NCBI RefSeq assembly: GCF_003014595.1
Contig: NZ_PYGK01000019.1
Location: forward strand, 34,303-98,302
Source: Chitinophaga ginsengisoli
Lineage (GTDB): Bacteria > Bacteroidota > Bacteroidia > Chitinophagales > Chitinophagaceae
Reading direction: 5' to 3'
Length of the DNA: 64,000 nucleotides
Part shown: piece by piece, positions 26,926-35,258 of the stretch
How the letters are laid out: every line of letters starts with the position of its first letter
How positions within the stretch are numbered: the stretch's first letter is position 1
Position numbers and translations under genes: made by a program
The notes under the pieces: generated by a model
Told to the model about the DNA's origin: nothing
The model's input: only the letters and a program-made list of their open reading frames with translations
Database searches by the model: none

Positions 26926-27648
26926 ATGAAAAAGTATTTAGCTGAATTTTTTGGGACATTCTGGTTAGTTTTTGGCGGATGCGGAAGTGCGCTTTTTGCT
27001 GCCGGCATCCCTGAGCTGGGCATCGGCTACCTGGGCGTGGCATTGGCTTTCGGCCTCACCGTACTGACCATGGCTTACGCAGTCGGTCACATCTCTGGTG
27101 GACATTTTAACCCTGCCGTATCATTCGGTCTGCTGGCTGGCGGGAGATTTCCGGCTAAGGATTTACTCCCTTACATCATCGCCCAGGTTGCAGGAGCAAT
27201 GGTAGCAGGCGGTTTACTTTACCTGATCGTGTCCGGTAACAGTACACCCTTTGTTATAGACAATCACAAAGCCGGTGCTTTTGCTGCAAATGGTTACGGT
27301 GAATTATCGCCGCATGGTTATACGATGGGAGCTGCATTCCTGGCGGAATTTCTGCTGACGGCTTTCTTCCTTATCGTTATACTGGGAGCAACCGACAAAT
27401 TTGCTAATGGACAATTTGCGGGTATTGCCATAGGATTAGCCTTAACCCTGATCCATCTCATCTCCATTCCTATCACGAATACATCTGTCAATCCTGCCCG
27501 GTCTACCTCTCAGGCTATTATTGCAGGTGGTGGTTACCTGTCGCAATTGTGGTTATTCTGGGTAGCTCCGATTGCCGGAGCCATTGTAGGAGGTCTCATA
27601 TACAAATTGCTGTTACAGCAACCAGAGACTGCGGCAACTACAAAATAA
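26926..27648 (+). CDS. aqpZ: Aquaporin Z
   Basis: Water channel of the inner membrane, 240 residues with six membrane helices. Both NPA boxes are intact: GHFNPAVSF (Asn62-Ala64) and SVNPARSTSQA (189-191), the latter with the selectivity-filter arginine 192. His182-region ILE-PITNT replaces part of the usual loop but the AqpZ-type (LIHLISIPITNTSVNPARS) context is typical of water-selective channels rather than glycerol facilitators. It converges on a Crp/Fnr gene with only 5 bp between stops. Confidence 0.95.
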   Translation: MKKYLAEFFGTFWLVFGGCGSALFAAGIPELGIGYLGVALAFGLTVLTMAYAVGHISGGHFNPAVSFGLLAGGRFPAKDLLPYIIAQVAGAMVAGGLLYLIVSGNSTPFVIDNHKAGAFAANGYGELSPHGYTMGAAFLAEFLLTAFFLIVILGATDKFANGQFAGIAIGLALTLIHLISIPITNTSVNPARSTSQAIIAGGGYLSQLWLFWVAPIAGAIVGGLIYKLLLQQPETAATTK

Positions 27649-27653
27649 ACAGC

Positions 27654-28253
27654 TCACCCGATACTGTTATCCTTCTGTTGTCTGAAGCGGGCCTGCCTTA
27701 CACGTGTCAGCGTTTCTCTTGATACACCAAGATAAGACGCTACCATGTGTAAGGGCACGCGCCTGAATATATCAGGAAAAGAGGTAATGAAGTTCTCATA
27801 TTTCTCTTCAGCGGTATAGCTGATATTCATCATGATCCTTTCCTGGCTGGCGTCCAGGCTTGTCTCTTTCATCCTGTCAGAGAATACCCTGACGATAGGA
27901 ATAGCTTTCATGATCTGGTCAAAATCTTCCCGGGCCCACAAGATAACCTCACTGTCTTCCAGGGCGTCAATATTGTACTTTGACGGCGTCTGGTTAGTAT
28001 AGCTGTCATGTACAATACTCCAGTTGTTCTCCGGCGTAAACCGCAGGATATATTCCGTACCATCGTCTTTCAGGCGATAGTTCTTCAGCAGGCCTTTTAC
28101 GACAAATATCTTATGGCGGCATACTTCCCCTTCTTTCAGTAATAACTGCCTCCTGCGTATTTTTTTCATTGTTGCCAGTGAACGCATGTATTTAAGCTCT
28201 TCTTTGGTAAGCTCGGCATGGGCAGTAATGTAAGCTTCAAAACACTCAAACAT
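27654..28253 (-). CDS. Crp/Fnr-family transcriptional regulator
   Basis: 199-residue regulator with an N-terminal cyclic-nucleotide-binding-like beta-roll (KKIRRRQLLLKEGEVCRHKIFVVKGLLKNY) and a C-terminal winged helix (VPLHMVASYLGVSRETLTRVRQ). No Fe-S cysteine cluster of the Fnr type is visible, so it is of the small-ligand or orphan kind common in this phylum. It is divergent from an NAD-dependent epimerase-like gene, and a 14-bp palindrome at 28339-28352 lies between them as a candidate operator. Confidence 0.9.
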   Translation of the reverse strand: MFECFEAYITAHAELTKEELKYMRSLATMKKIRRRQLLLKEGEVCRHKIFVVKGLLKNYRLKDDGTEYILRFTPENNWSIVHDSYTNQTPSKYNIDALEDSEVILWAREDFDQIMKAIPIVRVFSDRMKETSLDASQERIMMNISYTAEEKYENFITSFPDIFRRVPLHMVASYLGVSRETLTRVRQARFRQQKDNSIG

Positions 28254-28338
28254 TGATTAAAGGCTTTTTAACGGATTCCTAAGCCCCTGTCCCACTCCTT
28301 TTCCTGTGTTCCCTGGACTTAGTCAATAATGCAAATTT

Positions 28339-28352
28339 AGGTCAAATGACCT
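28339..28352. promoter_or_regulatory. Palindromic operator candidate AGGTCA-AA-TGACCT
   Basis: Perfect 6-bp arms with a 2-bp spacer in the region between the Crp/Fnr gene and the divergent SDR-like gene. Position, 86 bp before the regulator start, suits autoregulation. Confidence 0.5.
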
Positions 28353-28469
28353 CAAAAAATTGTGTCAAATCTCCTTGTTTCCAGGGCCCCTTCTGTCGGA
28401 ATTTTGTGTCCGTAAATGGTTCGCAGCAGCTTGTGTTACGAATGGATTTATTCACTAAAACTACAGAAA

Positions 28470-29381
28470 ATGCGTGTTTTTGTCACAGGCGCCACAGGTT
28501 TTGTCGGCACAGCCGTTGTTCAGGATTTACTCAGCGCAGGTCATCAGGTACTGGGCTTTGCCCGTTCGGAGGCCGCTGCCGCTACGCTCACTGCTGCGGG
28601 CGCTGACGTGCACCGGGGTACACTCGAAGACCTCGACAGTCTCAGACAGGGAGCATTGGCTACAGATGGTATTATCCACACGGCCTTTATCCATGATTTC
28701 TCCAACATGGCTGCCTCCGCTGTAACAGACAGGATTGCCATTGAGACCTTCATTGCAGCATTGGCGGGAACAGGCAAGCCCCTGGTGGTAACCTCCGGTA
28801 TCGCCACCGTTGCAGCCCTCGATGGCGGTCGCCTGGGAACGGAACAAGATGCTCCAAACCCCAACACACCCGGAAGGCACCGTGTTCCCTCTGAGGAAAT
28901 CACACTGGCCGCGGCAGCCCAGGGCGTCCGTTCATCAGTCGTAAGGCTCCCGACATCCGTACATGATAAGGATGATCATGGCTTTATCCCGATGCTGATC
29001 AACATTGCCCGTCAGAAAGGTGTTTCTGCCTACATCGGCGAAGGACTCAACCGCTGGCCTGCCGTACACCGCCTGGATGCTGCCCGTGTTTTCAGACTGG
29101 CGGTGGAGAAAGGTGTTGCTGGTACCCGCTTCCATGCAGTTGGCGATGAAGGCATCCCTACCCGGGATATCGCCACAGCGATCGGCAAACATCTGAATAT
29201 GCCGGTGGTGTCAGTATCACCAGCAGCAGCAGCGGAGCATTTCGGCTGGCTGGGACATTTCTTTGGCATTGACTGCCCCGCTTCCGGCACACTGACGCAG
29301 CAATGGCTGGGATGGCAGCCTGTTCATCCCGGATTGATCGAAGATCTCGGTAACGGAAGTTATTTTGCTCCCGGAAAGTAA
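28470..29381 (+). CDS. NAD(P)-dependent epimerase/SDR-like protein (atypical active site)
   Basis: 303-residue extended SDR. The Rossmann motif TGATGFVG is at residues 6-13 and VVRLPTSVHDKDDHGFIP is the conserved block of this subgroup. The classical Y-x-x-x-K is not present where expected; the matching segment reads RHRVPSEEITLAAA. This pattern is usual for a subgroup annotated as NAD-dependent epimerase, so the family is sound but the chemistry is uncertain. I chose ATG 28470, just before the Rossmann strand; the frame is open to 28416. It is divergent from a Crp/Fnr gene and ends at a very strong terminator. Confidence 0.88.
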   Translation: MRVFVTGATGFVGTAVVQDLLSAGHQVLGFARSEAAAATLTAAGADVHRGTLEDLDSLRQGALATDGIIHTAFIHDFSNMAASAVTDRIAIETFIAALAGTGKPLVVTSGIATVAALDGGRLGTEQDAPNPNTPGRHRVPSEEITLAAAAQGVRSSVVRLPTSVHDKDDHGFIPMLINIARQKGVSAYIGEGLNRWPAVHRLDAARVFRLAVEKGVAGTRFHAVGDEGIPTRDIATAIGKHLNMPVVSVSPAAAAEHFGWLGHFFGIDCPASGTLTQQWLGWQPVHPGLIEDLGNGSYFAPGK

Positions 29382-29402
29382 GGCTGGCGCCTTGCATGCA
29401 AC

Positions 29403-29444
29403 GAACACCCTCTCAGGTACCTCAACCTGAGAGGGTGTTCTTTA
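29403..29444 (+). terminator. Rho-independent terminator
   Basis: 16-bp perfect stem GAACACCCTCTCAGGT/ACCTGAGAGGGTGTTC, 6-nt loop, then TTTATT. Confidence 0.93.
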
Positions 29445-29504
29445 TTGGGCCAGCCCCTTCTGGTAAAATTGCTATCTTGCAGCATCATCAGTAATCATGG
29501 TCTC

Positions 29505-30368
29505 ATGAAAGACATTCCCGTAAGGAATATTATTGCAGCAGAAGCAGGGACATTTTTCAATAACTTCAGCATCCGCGATCTGCATGATCTTCTCGCTGGA
29601 AAAGACATGGTACAGGAACTTCACCGCCATAATTTCTTTTATGTACTGGCCTTAAAAAAAGGAAAAGGCACACATGAAATAGACTTCACCTCATATGATA
29701 TTGCCGACAATGCCGTTTTCTTTTTGCGCCCCGGCCAGGTACACCAGCTTACCTTGAAAGCTGGCAGCACAGGTTATCTGCTATCATTTAAAGCTGATTT
29801 TCACGCTCCGCAGGATCAATCCGGGCATCAGCTATTACGCAAGGCAAGCTCGATGAATCATTATCAATCAGATAATGACGGATTCAAAAGAATAAATACT
29901 CCACTGGACAATATCTTCCAGGAATATAACAACAAACAGGCCCAATACGGCGAAGTGATCACTGCCAATCTGTATATCTTCTTTGTCGAATTAATCAGGC
30001 AGTACAACAAGGCTTCGGCTGGTAACGTTAACTTGTATATGCAGGAGCGACTGGAAGAATTCCTAACCCTTTTAGAAACGCATATCACCAGTATCAAACA
30101 GGCGTCTGCATATGCTGACATGCTGCATCTTTCCCTCTATCAGCTGAATACCATCACCAAATCCACACTGGGTAAAACATGTTCAGAGATGATCAATGAA
30201 CATATCATCCTGGAAGCAAAAAGATACCTGCGGGCCACCTCCAGCCAGGTCAGCCAGATAGCAGATCATCTGGGTTATGAGGATGTTTCTTATTTTATCC
30301 GCTTCTTTAAAAAGCATACCGGCTCTTCACCGGAGGTATTCAGACAGCAGTTCAGATCAGTAAAATGA
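29505..30368 (+). CDS. AraC-family transcriptional regulator
   Basis: 287-residue regulator, cupin-like N-terminus (HRHNFFYVLALKKGKGTHEIDF) and double helix-turn-helix C-terminus (SSQVSQIADHLGYEDVSYF, ending in GSSPEVFRQQF). It begins at ATG 29505; the frame is open 60 bases further. A near-consensus -7 box (TATCTTGC) precedes it. It may control the epimerase-like gene upstream, or the methyltransferase that follows after 117 bp, but no shared site is obvious. Confidence 0.9.
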   Translation: MKDIPVRNIIAAEAGTFFNNFSIRDLHDLLAGKDMVQELHRHNFFYVLALKKGKGTHEIDFTSYDIADNAVFFLRPGQVHQLTLKAGSTGYLLSFKADFHAPQDQSGHQLLRKASSMNHYQSDNDGFKRINTPLDNIFQEYNNKQAQYGEVITANLYIFFVELIRQYNKASAGNVNLYMQERLEEFLTLLETHITSIKQASAYADMLHLSLYQLNTITKSTLGKTCSEMINEHIILEAKRYLRATSSQVSQIADHLGYEDVSYFIRFFKKHTGSSPEVFRQQFRSVK

Positions 30369-30455
30369 TTGATTAAATTACTTCCACCTGAGTTAATTTC
30401 ATTTAAGTTCCATTCAACCACATTTCTGTCCTATTCCTGCAACATCTGCTGTTCC

Positions 30456-30463
30456 TAACTTTG
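30456..30463 (+). promoter_or_regulatory. -7 box of methyltransferase gene
   Basis: TAACTTTG fits TAnnTTTG; the leader to ATG 30485 would be about 17 nt. No good -33 element. Confidence 0.35.
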
Positions 30464-30484
30464 CAGGTAAATAACAACTACATT

Positions 30485-31099
30485 ATGCAACAAAAATGGG
30501 ACGAACGCTATAAAGCATCTGATTTTGCCTATGGCAAAGAACCTAATCTCTTTTTCCAGGAATGGTTGCCAACATTCAATCCCGGTAAGATATTGATGCC
30601 GGCTGATGGTGAAGGACGTAATGGCGTTTTCGCAGCACGATCAGGATGGGAAGTAATTAGTTTCGACCTCAGTATTGAGGGACAGTCAAAGGCCTTACAA
30701 CTGGCGAAAGAAAACGAAGTCGCACTGGAATACATCGTCGGAGACTTAGATGATCTCAGCTTTGAAAAAGCATCCTTCGATGCTATCGGATTGATCTACG
30801 CACATTTTTCCGCTGAAAAGAAATCCATCTTCCACAGGAAGTTAAATGATTATCTCAAACCCGGCGGTATTATCATACTGGAAGCCTTCAGCAAGAAACA
30901 CCTGTATTTCAACGGACTTGATCCAAAAGTGGGAGGTCCAAAGCAATTAGAAGAGCTGTATTCCGAAGCAGAAATACTAGCCGATTTCAGCAACTATGAC
31001 ATGTTGATGCTGGCGGAAGAAGAGATCTTCCTGAATGAAGGCAAATATCATATTGGTAAGGGGGCTGTAATCCGCTTTGTGGGAAGAAAACGTTACTGA
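30485..31099 (+). CDS. SAM-dependent methyltransferase (TehB-like)
   Basis: 204-residue class I methyltransferase. It starts WDERYKASDFAYGKEPN, typical of the TehB-like group; the SAM site is LMPADGEGRNGVFAAR (residues about 37-53), where ADGEGRN replaces the usual GxGxG, followed by DLS and VGDLDDLSFEKASFDAI. The related TehB detoxifies tellurite and thiol reagents, but many members have other substrates. The ATG at 30485 fits the family start; the upstream in-frame 8 codons do not. Confidence 0.88.
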   Translation: MQQKWDERYKASDFAYGKEPNLFFQEWLPTFNPGKILMPADGEGRNGVFAARSGWEVISFDLSIEGQSKALQLAKENEVALEYIVGDLDDLSFEKASFDAIGLIYAHFSAEKKSIFHRKLNDYLKPGGIIILEAFSKKHLYFNGLDPKVGGPKQLEELYSEAEILADFSNYDMLMLAEEEIFLNEGKYHIGKGAVIRFVGRKRY

Positions 31100-31109
31100 T
31101 AATCCGCAA

Positions 31110-31448
31110 CTATTTACCCATCACCTCTTTGCGATGCGCGAGTCCCCAGTAATGCAGTTCCTCCAGCAGCTTTTCCAGTGACGTGCCATGCGCTGTAAGC
31201 GAGTATTCTACCGCTGGCGGGAAAGTATCGTGTGTTTCTCTTTTCACCAGTTTATTGGCCTCCAAAGTCTTTAATTCTTTAGACAACATCTTATCGGTAA
31301 TACCGCCAACCTCCTTTGATATCTGTTTAAACCGTTTCGGACCTCCTTGCAATGAAAACAAGATGAGCAGTTTCCATCTCCCTTCCAGGGCTTCCAGGGC
31401 ATCTTTGATAGATAGCATCGTTTTAGGACATCCTTCGCGTGTCAGCAT
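31110..31448 (-). CDS. HxlR-family transcriptional regulator
   Basis: 112-residue winged-helix regulator. It has the family's N-terminal cysteine (REGCPKT), the block LEGRWKLLILFSLQGGPKRF, recognition helix ITDKMLSKELKTLEANKLV and wing VEYSLTAHG. Members respond to electrophiles or redox through the N-terminal cysteine and usually control a neighbouring gene. Here the divergent gene encodes a DoxX-family membrane protein, and a palindrome lies between. Confidence 0.93.
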   Translation of the reverse strand: MLTREGCPKTMLSIKDALEALEGRWKLLILFSLQGGPKRFKQISKEVGGITDKMLSKELKTLEANKLVKRETHDTFPPAVEYSLTAHGTSLEKLLEELHYWGLAHRKEVMGK

Positions 31449-31502
31449 TTCTTATTCCTTTAATAATTTACAGTGTTCACATTACTATCCTGTCGGAAAG
31501 CG

Positions 31503-31553
31503 CTATCCCGTGGGATAGTACTTTATTCTGAGCAACAAACATAAATACTTTTG
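31503..31553 (+). promoter_or_regulatory. HxlR operator candidate and doxX-type promoter
   Basis: CTATCCC-GT-GGGATAG (31503-31518) is a perfect palindrome; another half-site ACTATCC starts near 31482. Just downstream, TTTA (31522-31525), a 20-nt spacer and TACTTTTG (31546-31553) make a plausible promoter for the gene at 31581. The palindrome abuts the -33 element, consistent with control by the divergent HxlR protein. Confidence 0.6.
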
Positions 31554-31580
31554 AGCCGCTAACGAAAAATCCTTTCTTGC

Positions 31581-31973
31581 ATGACAAATCAACAGCAATC
31601 TTCAAAAGCGCTTAATATTTCCCTTTGGATAGCGCAGGTGTTCGTGGCGGCCATTTTTATCTGGGCAGCTACCAGCAAGTTATTTCAGCCTATTGAAAAA
31701 ATAGCGGCCATGTGGCCCTGGACGGGCGAAGTCCCTTCCCTGATGGTAAGACTACTCGGGGTAGTAGATCTATTGGGTGGCCTTGGGCTTATACTGCCCT
31801 CTTTATTGCGTATCAAACCAAGGCTCACCGCTTACACTGCGATTGCTATTATTGCACTCATGGTATGTGCCAGTATCTTTCACATTGCGCGGGGAGAAGC
31901 TGCTGTAATCGGGTTTAACATATTTATGGCGGCTATTGCGGCTTTCATTGCCTGGGGAAGACTGAAACAATAA
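31581..31973 (+). CDS. DoxX-family membrane protein
   Basis: 130-residue inner-membrane protein with four helices (about 13-30, 50-73, 80-98 and 106-124). The motif FIWAATSKLFQP in helix 1 and VRLLGVVDLLGGLGLILP in helix 2 are DoxX hallmarks. DoxX proteins are linked to quinone or thiol redox homeostasis, but no partner for this one is evident. It is divergent from the HxlR gene, its probable regulator. Confidence 0.88.
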   Translation: MTNQQQSSKALNISLWIAQVFVAAIFIWAATSKLFQPIEKIAAMWPWTGEVPSLMVRLLGVVDLLGGLGLILPSLLRIKPRLTAYTAIAIIALMVCASIFHIARGEAAVIGFNIFMAAIAAFIAWGRLKQ

Positions 31974-32005
31974 AAAAAGCTGCCTGACGATACATCAGGC
32001 AGCTT
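31972..32005 (-). terminator. Terminator of the minus-strand lipoprotein gene
   Basis: 11-bp stem AAGCTGCCTGA/TCAGGCAGCTT with a 7-nt loop; on the minus strand it is followed by seven T. It overlaps the end of the convergent DoxX gene region. Confidence 0.88.
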
Positions 32006-32029
32006 CAAAATTATCTTTTCATCAAATGC

Positions 32030-32959
32030 TTACTTAACAGTATAGTAACATTTAACTGTAAAATCGTTCACACTGGCAGTAACCGGCAGTTCAGTATATT
32101 GAAATGCCTTTACAGAGCCATCAGCATTCAGGGTACATACATTTTTATATGTTTGTGTCTTTATAGAATCAACTTTCTGGTTTGAAAAATAGATCCTGTT
32201 AACTGTCCCATCGTTAAACAGGTTGTCTTTAGGACACAGGATATTCTGCATGAATATATTCTGGGAGTTTGATGTAAACAGGTATAGCTGTACCCTTGTC
32301 GCAAGTAAAAAAGCATAAGCAGGATTGAATTTTTGCATGCTTTTATTTACGGGAGAGACAACCGTAGCAGGATGTATATTCCGTTCATTCTCGTATGAAA
32401 AAGCAAGCTGGTTAAAGCTTTGTATATTAATAGAGTCTATTTCTCCATTGCTTTTTCTTACATAGCGCCTTTTGTATATTGTATAAGAGCTACCTTCCTG
32501 TATTCTTTCAGTAGCTATGGAAAGCAGGACATTATTCCCGTCATACGACAGTTTACTCTTCATTTCAAATATTCCAAAAGTGCCTGAATTATCTTCCATA
32601 TTAAGACTATCAATACGATTATTGGGGCCATAGAAGATGTTGTAGTCCTGGTTCCACCAGGTGCTGCCCCGTGCTGTCATTTTAGACAACAGATCATTGC
32701 TGTTATATGTAAACAGGTACACAATATCGTAGGTGCCATGGGTAACCACTTTCACGACCTGATCTTTGTCATTATAGAAGATGGAGTCTGAATAGAAGGC
32801 CACACCGCTGGTGTCAGTTCCCCCAGGATAGTAGTCAGCTCTGGTTAATGTTGCCGGGGTTTCATTTTCTGTATCAGGGACTTCGTCTTTATTGCAGGCG
32901 AAGAGAAGCGATAAGGATAATAACAACAAGGATCCTAATGCCGGATTGATGATTTTCAC
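32030..32959 (-). CDS. Lipoprotein, YD-like beta-repeat type
   Basis: 309-residue lipoprotein; the lipobox LLFAC puts the lipidated cysteine at about residue 22, followed by NKDEVPDTENE. The mature part has regularly spaced tyrosine strands (YLFTYNSNDLLSKM, KLSYDGNNVLL) similar in kind to the lipoprotein at 17937-18749. The only good start is a GTG at 32959, as no in-frame ATG precedes the leader. A 14-bp segment with the -7 box (32980-32993) is identical to that before the other lipoprotein. Function unknown. Confidence 0.8.
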   Translation of the reverse strand: MKIINPALGSLLLLSLSLLFACNKDEVPDTENETPATLTRADYYPGGTDTSGVAFYSDSIFYNDKDQVVKVVTHGTYDIVYLFTYNSNDLLSKMTARGSTWWNQDYNIFYGPNNRIDSLNMEDNSGTFGIFEMKSKLSYDGNNVLLSIATERIQEGSSYTIYKRRYVRKSNGEIDSINIQSFNQLAFSYENERNIHPATVVSPVNKSMQKFNPAYAFLLATRVQLYLFTSNSQNIFMQNILCPKDNLFNDGTVNRIYFSNQKVDSIKTQTYKNVCTLNADGSVKAFQYTELPVTASVNDFTVKCYYTVK

Positions 32960-33044
32960 AGGTAATAGATTTTATTCCAGCAAAGATATATTAAATATTA
33001 AAATATATTATCCCTTACACGCTCCTCTTCTACGGCTTTATATA

Positions 33045-33626
33045 CTAGCTTTGTTTTCTCACATACTGTGTCAGGATCACGATCACCTGCCCTTCTATTT
33101 TACCCTCTATCTGCGCTGTATTATTCTCTACTAAACGGATATTCTTCACCACCGTACCCATTTTAGCATTCAGTGTAGAGCCTTTCACATCCAATGATTT
33201 GATAAGTACTACGGAGTCTCCATCCTGCAAAACCTGGCCATTACAATCCTTGTGTAACTCTACTGCACTGTCATTCTCATGGTCGCCGGTCGCTTTAGCC
33301 CATGCCAGCCGCTCATCATCCAGGTACATCATATCCAGGCTCTCCATTGCCCAGCTCTCCTGCTTCAGACGGTTAAGCATCCGCCAGGACACCACCTGGA
33401 TACCCGGCACCTCGCTCCACATCGTTTCTGACAAAAAGCGCCAATGATTGCTGTCCAGTTCGGCCTTCTTTTCTAGCTGCATCCTGCATGTATTACAGAT
33501 AAGGATACTATTATCCGCATCCGCACCTGCAGCAGGCGGCACTTCATAGATCTTTAAAGCTTCTGTTGATTTGCACAGTTCACATTGATTTTCACTCCTT
33601 TTTTGTAGTAGTTCGTCCAGTTTCAT
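33045..33626 (-). CDS. PhnA-domain zinc-ribbon protein (YjdM-like)
   Basis: 193-residue protein with an N-terminal zinc ribbon made by two Cys-x-x-Cys pairs (CELC near residue 15 and CNTC near residue 45) and a C-terminal PhnA domain (HKDCNGQVLQDGDSVVLIKS, ending in VILTQYVRK). The middle is an insertion of about 60 residues relative to the E. coli protein. Despite the name, the family does not degrade phosphonate and its role is unknown. It is divergent from a Crp/Fnr gene. Confidence 0.9.
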   Translation of the reverse strand: MKLDELLQKRSENQCELCKSTEALKIYEVPPAAGADADNSILICNTCRMQLEKKAELDSNHWRFLSETMWSEVPGIQVVSWRMLNRLKQESWAMESLDMMYLDDERLAWAKATGDHENDSAVELHKDCNGQVLQDGDSVVLIKSLDVKGSTLNAKMGTVVKNIRLVENNTAQIEGKIEGQVIVILTQYVRKQS

Positions 33627-33728
33627 TGCTTGTTTTGTAAAATGTGCCGCGAATGTATAGCTTTTAGCTGGCTAAAAAAGTGACTTATTGCAGGCAGCTG
33701 TTTCTGCCTTTTTACTTATCTTACCTGC

Positions 33729-34304
33729 ATGTACCCAAGCCTGATCTCAGCCATCGAATATTTTATCCGTCTCGACGATGCGGAGAAGGAATTCATCTCC
33801 TCCCTTGTCATTCCGAAAACCTTTGCAAAAGGAGATCATCTGCTGCGTGAAGGCCAGGTTTGCCGTGATGTCGGCTTTATTGAAACGGGATTGATCCGCT
33901 ACTACCAGACGAAAGACGACGGAGAGGATATCACCCTGCACTTTGGGAAGGAAAACGAATTCACCTGCAATTACCAGAGCTTTCTCGACCATTCCCTATC
34001 GCTAACGGCTATCCAGTGCCTGGAACCCAGTGAAATATTACTGATTTCCTACGATAACCTGCAGCGGATATATGAAGAGGTCAGAGAGGGCCAGAAATTC
34101 GGCCGTCTTGCCTGTGAATTCATTTACCTGCAGGCGCAGAGCCAGTTGAGATCCATGTATACCGATGAACCCGAACAACGCTATCTCAATTTTGTGAACA
34201 ACTACCCCGACCTGCAACAGCGGGTGCCCCAGTATTACATATCTTCTTTCGTAGGGGTTAAGCCACCATCACTCAGCCGCATAAGAAAAAGGCTGGCCCT
34301 GTGA
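33729..34304 (+). CDS. Crp/Fnr-family transcriptional regulator
   Basis: 191-residue regulator with a cyclic-nucleotide-binding-like domain (FAKGDHLLREGQVCRDVGFIETGLI) and a winged helix (VPQYYISSFVGVKPPSLSRIRK). It is related in layout to the one at 27654-28253 but clearly a different subgroup. The genes that follow in the same direction after 74 bp encode two small membrane proteins, and a perfect 10-bp inverted repeat stands in front of them as a possible binding site. Confidence 0.9.
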   Translation: MYPSLISAIEYFIRLDDAEKEFISSLVIPKTFAKGDHLLREGQVCRDVGFIETGLIRYYQTKDDGEDITLHFGKENEFTCNYQSFLDHSLSLTAIQCLEPSEILLISYDNLQRIYEEVREGQKFGRLACEFIYLQAQSQLRSMYTDEPEQRYLNFVNNYPDLQQRVPQYYISSFVGVKPPSLSRIRKRLAL

Positions 34305-34344
34305 TTTATTAACCTGGGTGAACGAACAGGTCTGCCGGCGATTC

Positions 34345-34378
34345 TACCTTTGATACATCAACGCAAAAATGTATCAAA
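34345..34378 (+). promoter_or_regulatory. -7 box with overlapping inverted repeat
   Basis: TACCTTTG (34345-34352) is a good -7 box. A perfect inverted repeat, TTTGATACAT (34349-34358) and ATGTATCAAA (34369-34378), overlaps it and ends one base before the ATG at 34379. It may be an operator, or an RNA hairpin that hides the start codon. Confidence 0.6.
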
Positions 34379-34789
34379 ATGAAAAAAACAAATGCTGTAA
34401 TCGCTTTTGGGCTCACCTTCATCACCGGTGCACTACTTATATTCATCGGCGCCCGCTTCCTCCTTTTACCTGATGTAGCTGAACATGCCTTTGGTATACA
34501 AACTGTTACCGGCAACGATTTTGCTTTTCATTACATCAAAGGAATAAGAGACCTCTCCGCCGGTATGGCCATACTGGCCCTGTTGCTGACACGTACCCAA
34601 CGGGGGCTTGCTATCCTGTTGCTGACAGCTTCTCTTGTACCAGTAGCCGATTTCCTGATCGTACTGCATGCGCCCGGTCATCTTACCGCACAACTGTATC
34701 CCCATGTAACAGCTATTGTACTGGGACTGGTACTCGGATGTTATTATCTTTTCACCGCACCTAAATCTGTTACACATGTTGCTCTTTAA
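34379..34789 (+). CDS. DUF4267-family membrane protein
   Basis: 136-residue inner-membrane protein with four predicted helices. The segments LLIFIGARFLLLPDVAEHAFG and YIKGIRDLSAGM are typical of DUF4267, where small proteins of unknown role are found beside regulators. The gene overlaps the next one by 14 bp, so the two are translated together. The inverted repeat at its start suggests tight control. Confidence 0.85.
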   Translation: MKKTNAVIAFGLTFITGALLIFIGARFLLLPDVAEHAFGIQTVTGNDFAFHYIKGIRDLSAGMAILALLLTRTQRGLAILLLTASLVPVADFLIVLHAPGHLTAQLYPHVTAIVLGLVLGCYYLFTAPKSVTHVAL

Positions 34790-35108
34790 TACAATACTCC
34801 TGATCCACTTTCTGTGTTTTGCCATCTATTTATGTGTACTCTTATCACAATGGCGGGATTATGACACCCGCGTAAGAAACGCATCGGGCATGATCCTGGG
34901 GATTATCCTGCTGATCACTGGTATAGTAATGGTGGCGCTCAAATACCCGCATGTGAATTATTATAAAGTTGTTCCTAAAACCGCCTTATTCGCAGTGGTG
35001 ACCATCATCAATGGACGTTTCAACGGAAAAGTCTTCACAAAGCAGGCTTACTATGCGCTGATCGCCATTACCCTGCTGGCTGCCTGTATTGCTGTAGTCC
35101 GTGTTTAA
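34776..35108 (+). CDS. Small membrane protein, second gene of DUF4267 operon
   Basis: 110-residue membrane protein with a helix at residues 1-22, another in the middle (ASGMILGIILLITGIVMVAL), and a third at the C-terminus (AYYALIAITLLAACIAVV). I chose ATG 34776, which overlaps the upstream gene's end by 14 bp. I do not recognise the family with certainty. The tight overlap suggests a complex with, or shared regulation with, the DUF4267 protein. Confidence 0.8.
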   Translation: MLLFNTILLIHFLCFAIYLCVLLSQWRDYDTRVRNASGMILGIILLITGIVMVALKYPHVNYYKVVPKTALFAVVTIINGRFNGKVFTKQAYYALIAITLLAACIAVVRV

Positions 35109-35130
35109 CACATCCCATCCCTTTTATTAT

Positions 35131-35178
35131 AAAGCGTGTGTCAGGATAAGTTCATCACTTTTTTCTGACACACGCTTT
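35131..35178 (+). terminator. Hairpin terminator
   Basis: 14-bp perfect stem AAAGCGTGTGTCAG/CTGACACACGCTTT with a 20-nt loop. Confidence 0.8.
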
Positions 35179-35258
35179 GTTATAGTCCCCCTGATTTCTA
35201 TATTTAACCTCTAATAGGCGATTAATAGCCTTACTCAGGTCAATAAACTTTTCGAAAT

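Noticed and set aside
28470..29381. Frameshift or decay of the SDR-like gene because Y-x-x-x-K is missing
   Set aside because: The frame is intact with all other motifs, and the R-x-P-S-E segment is usual in this subgroup.
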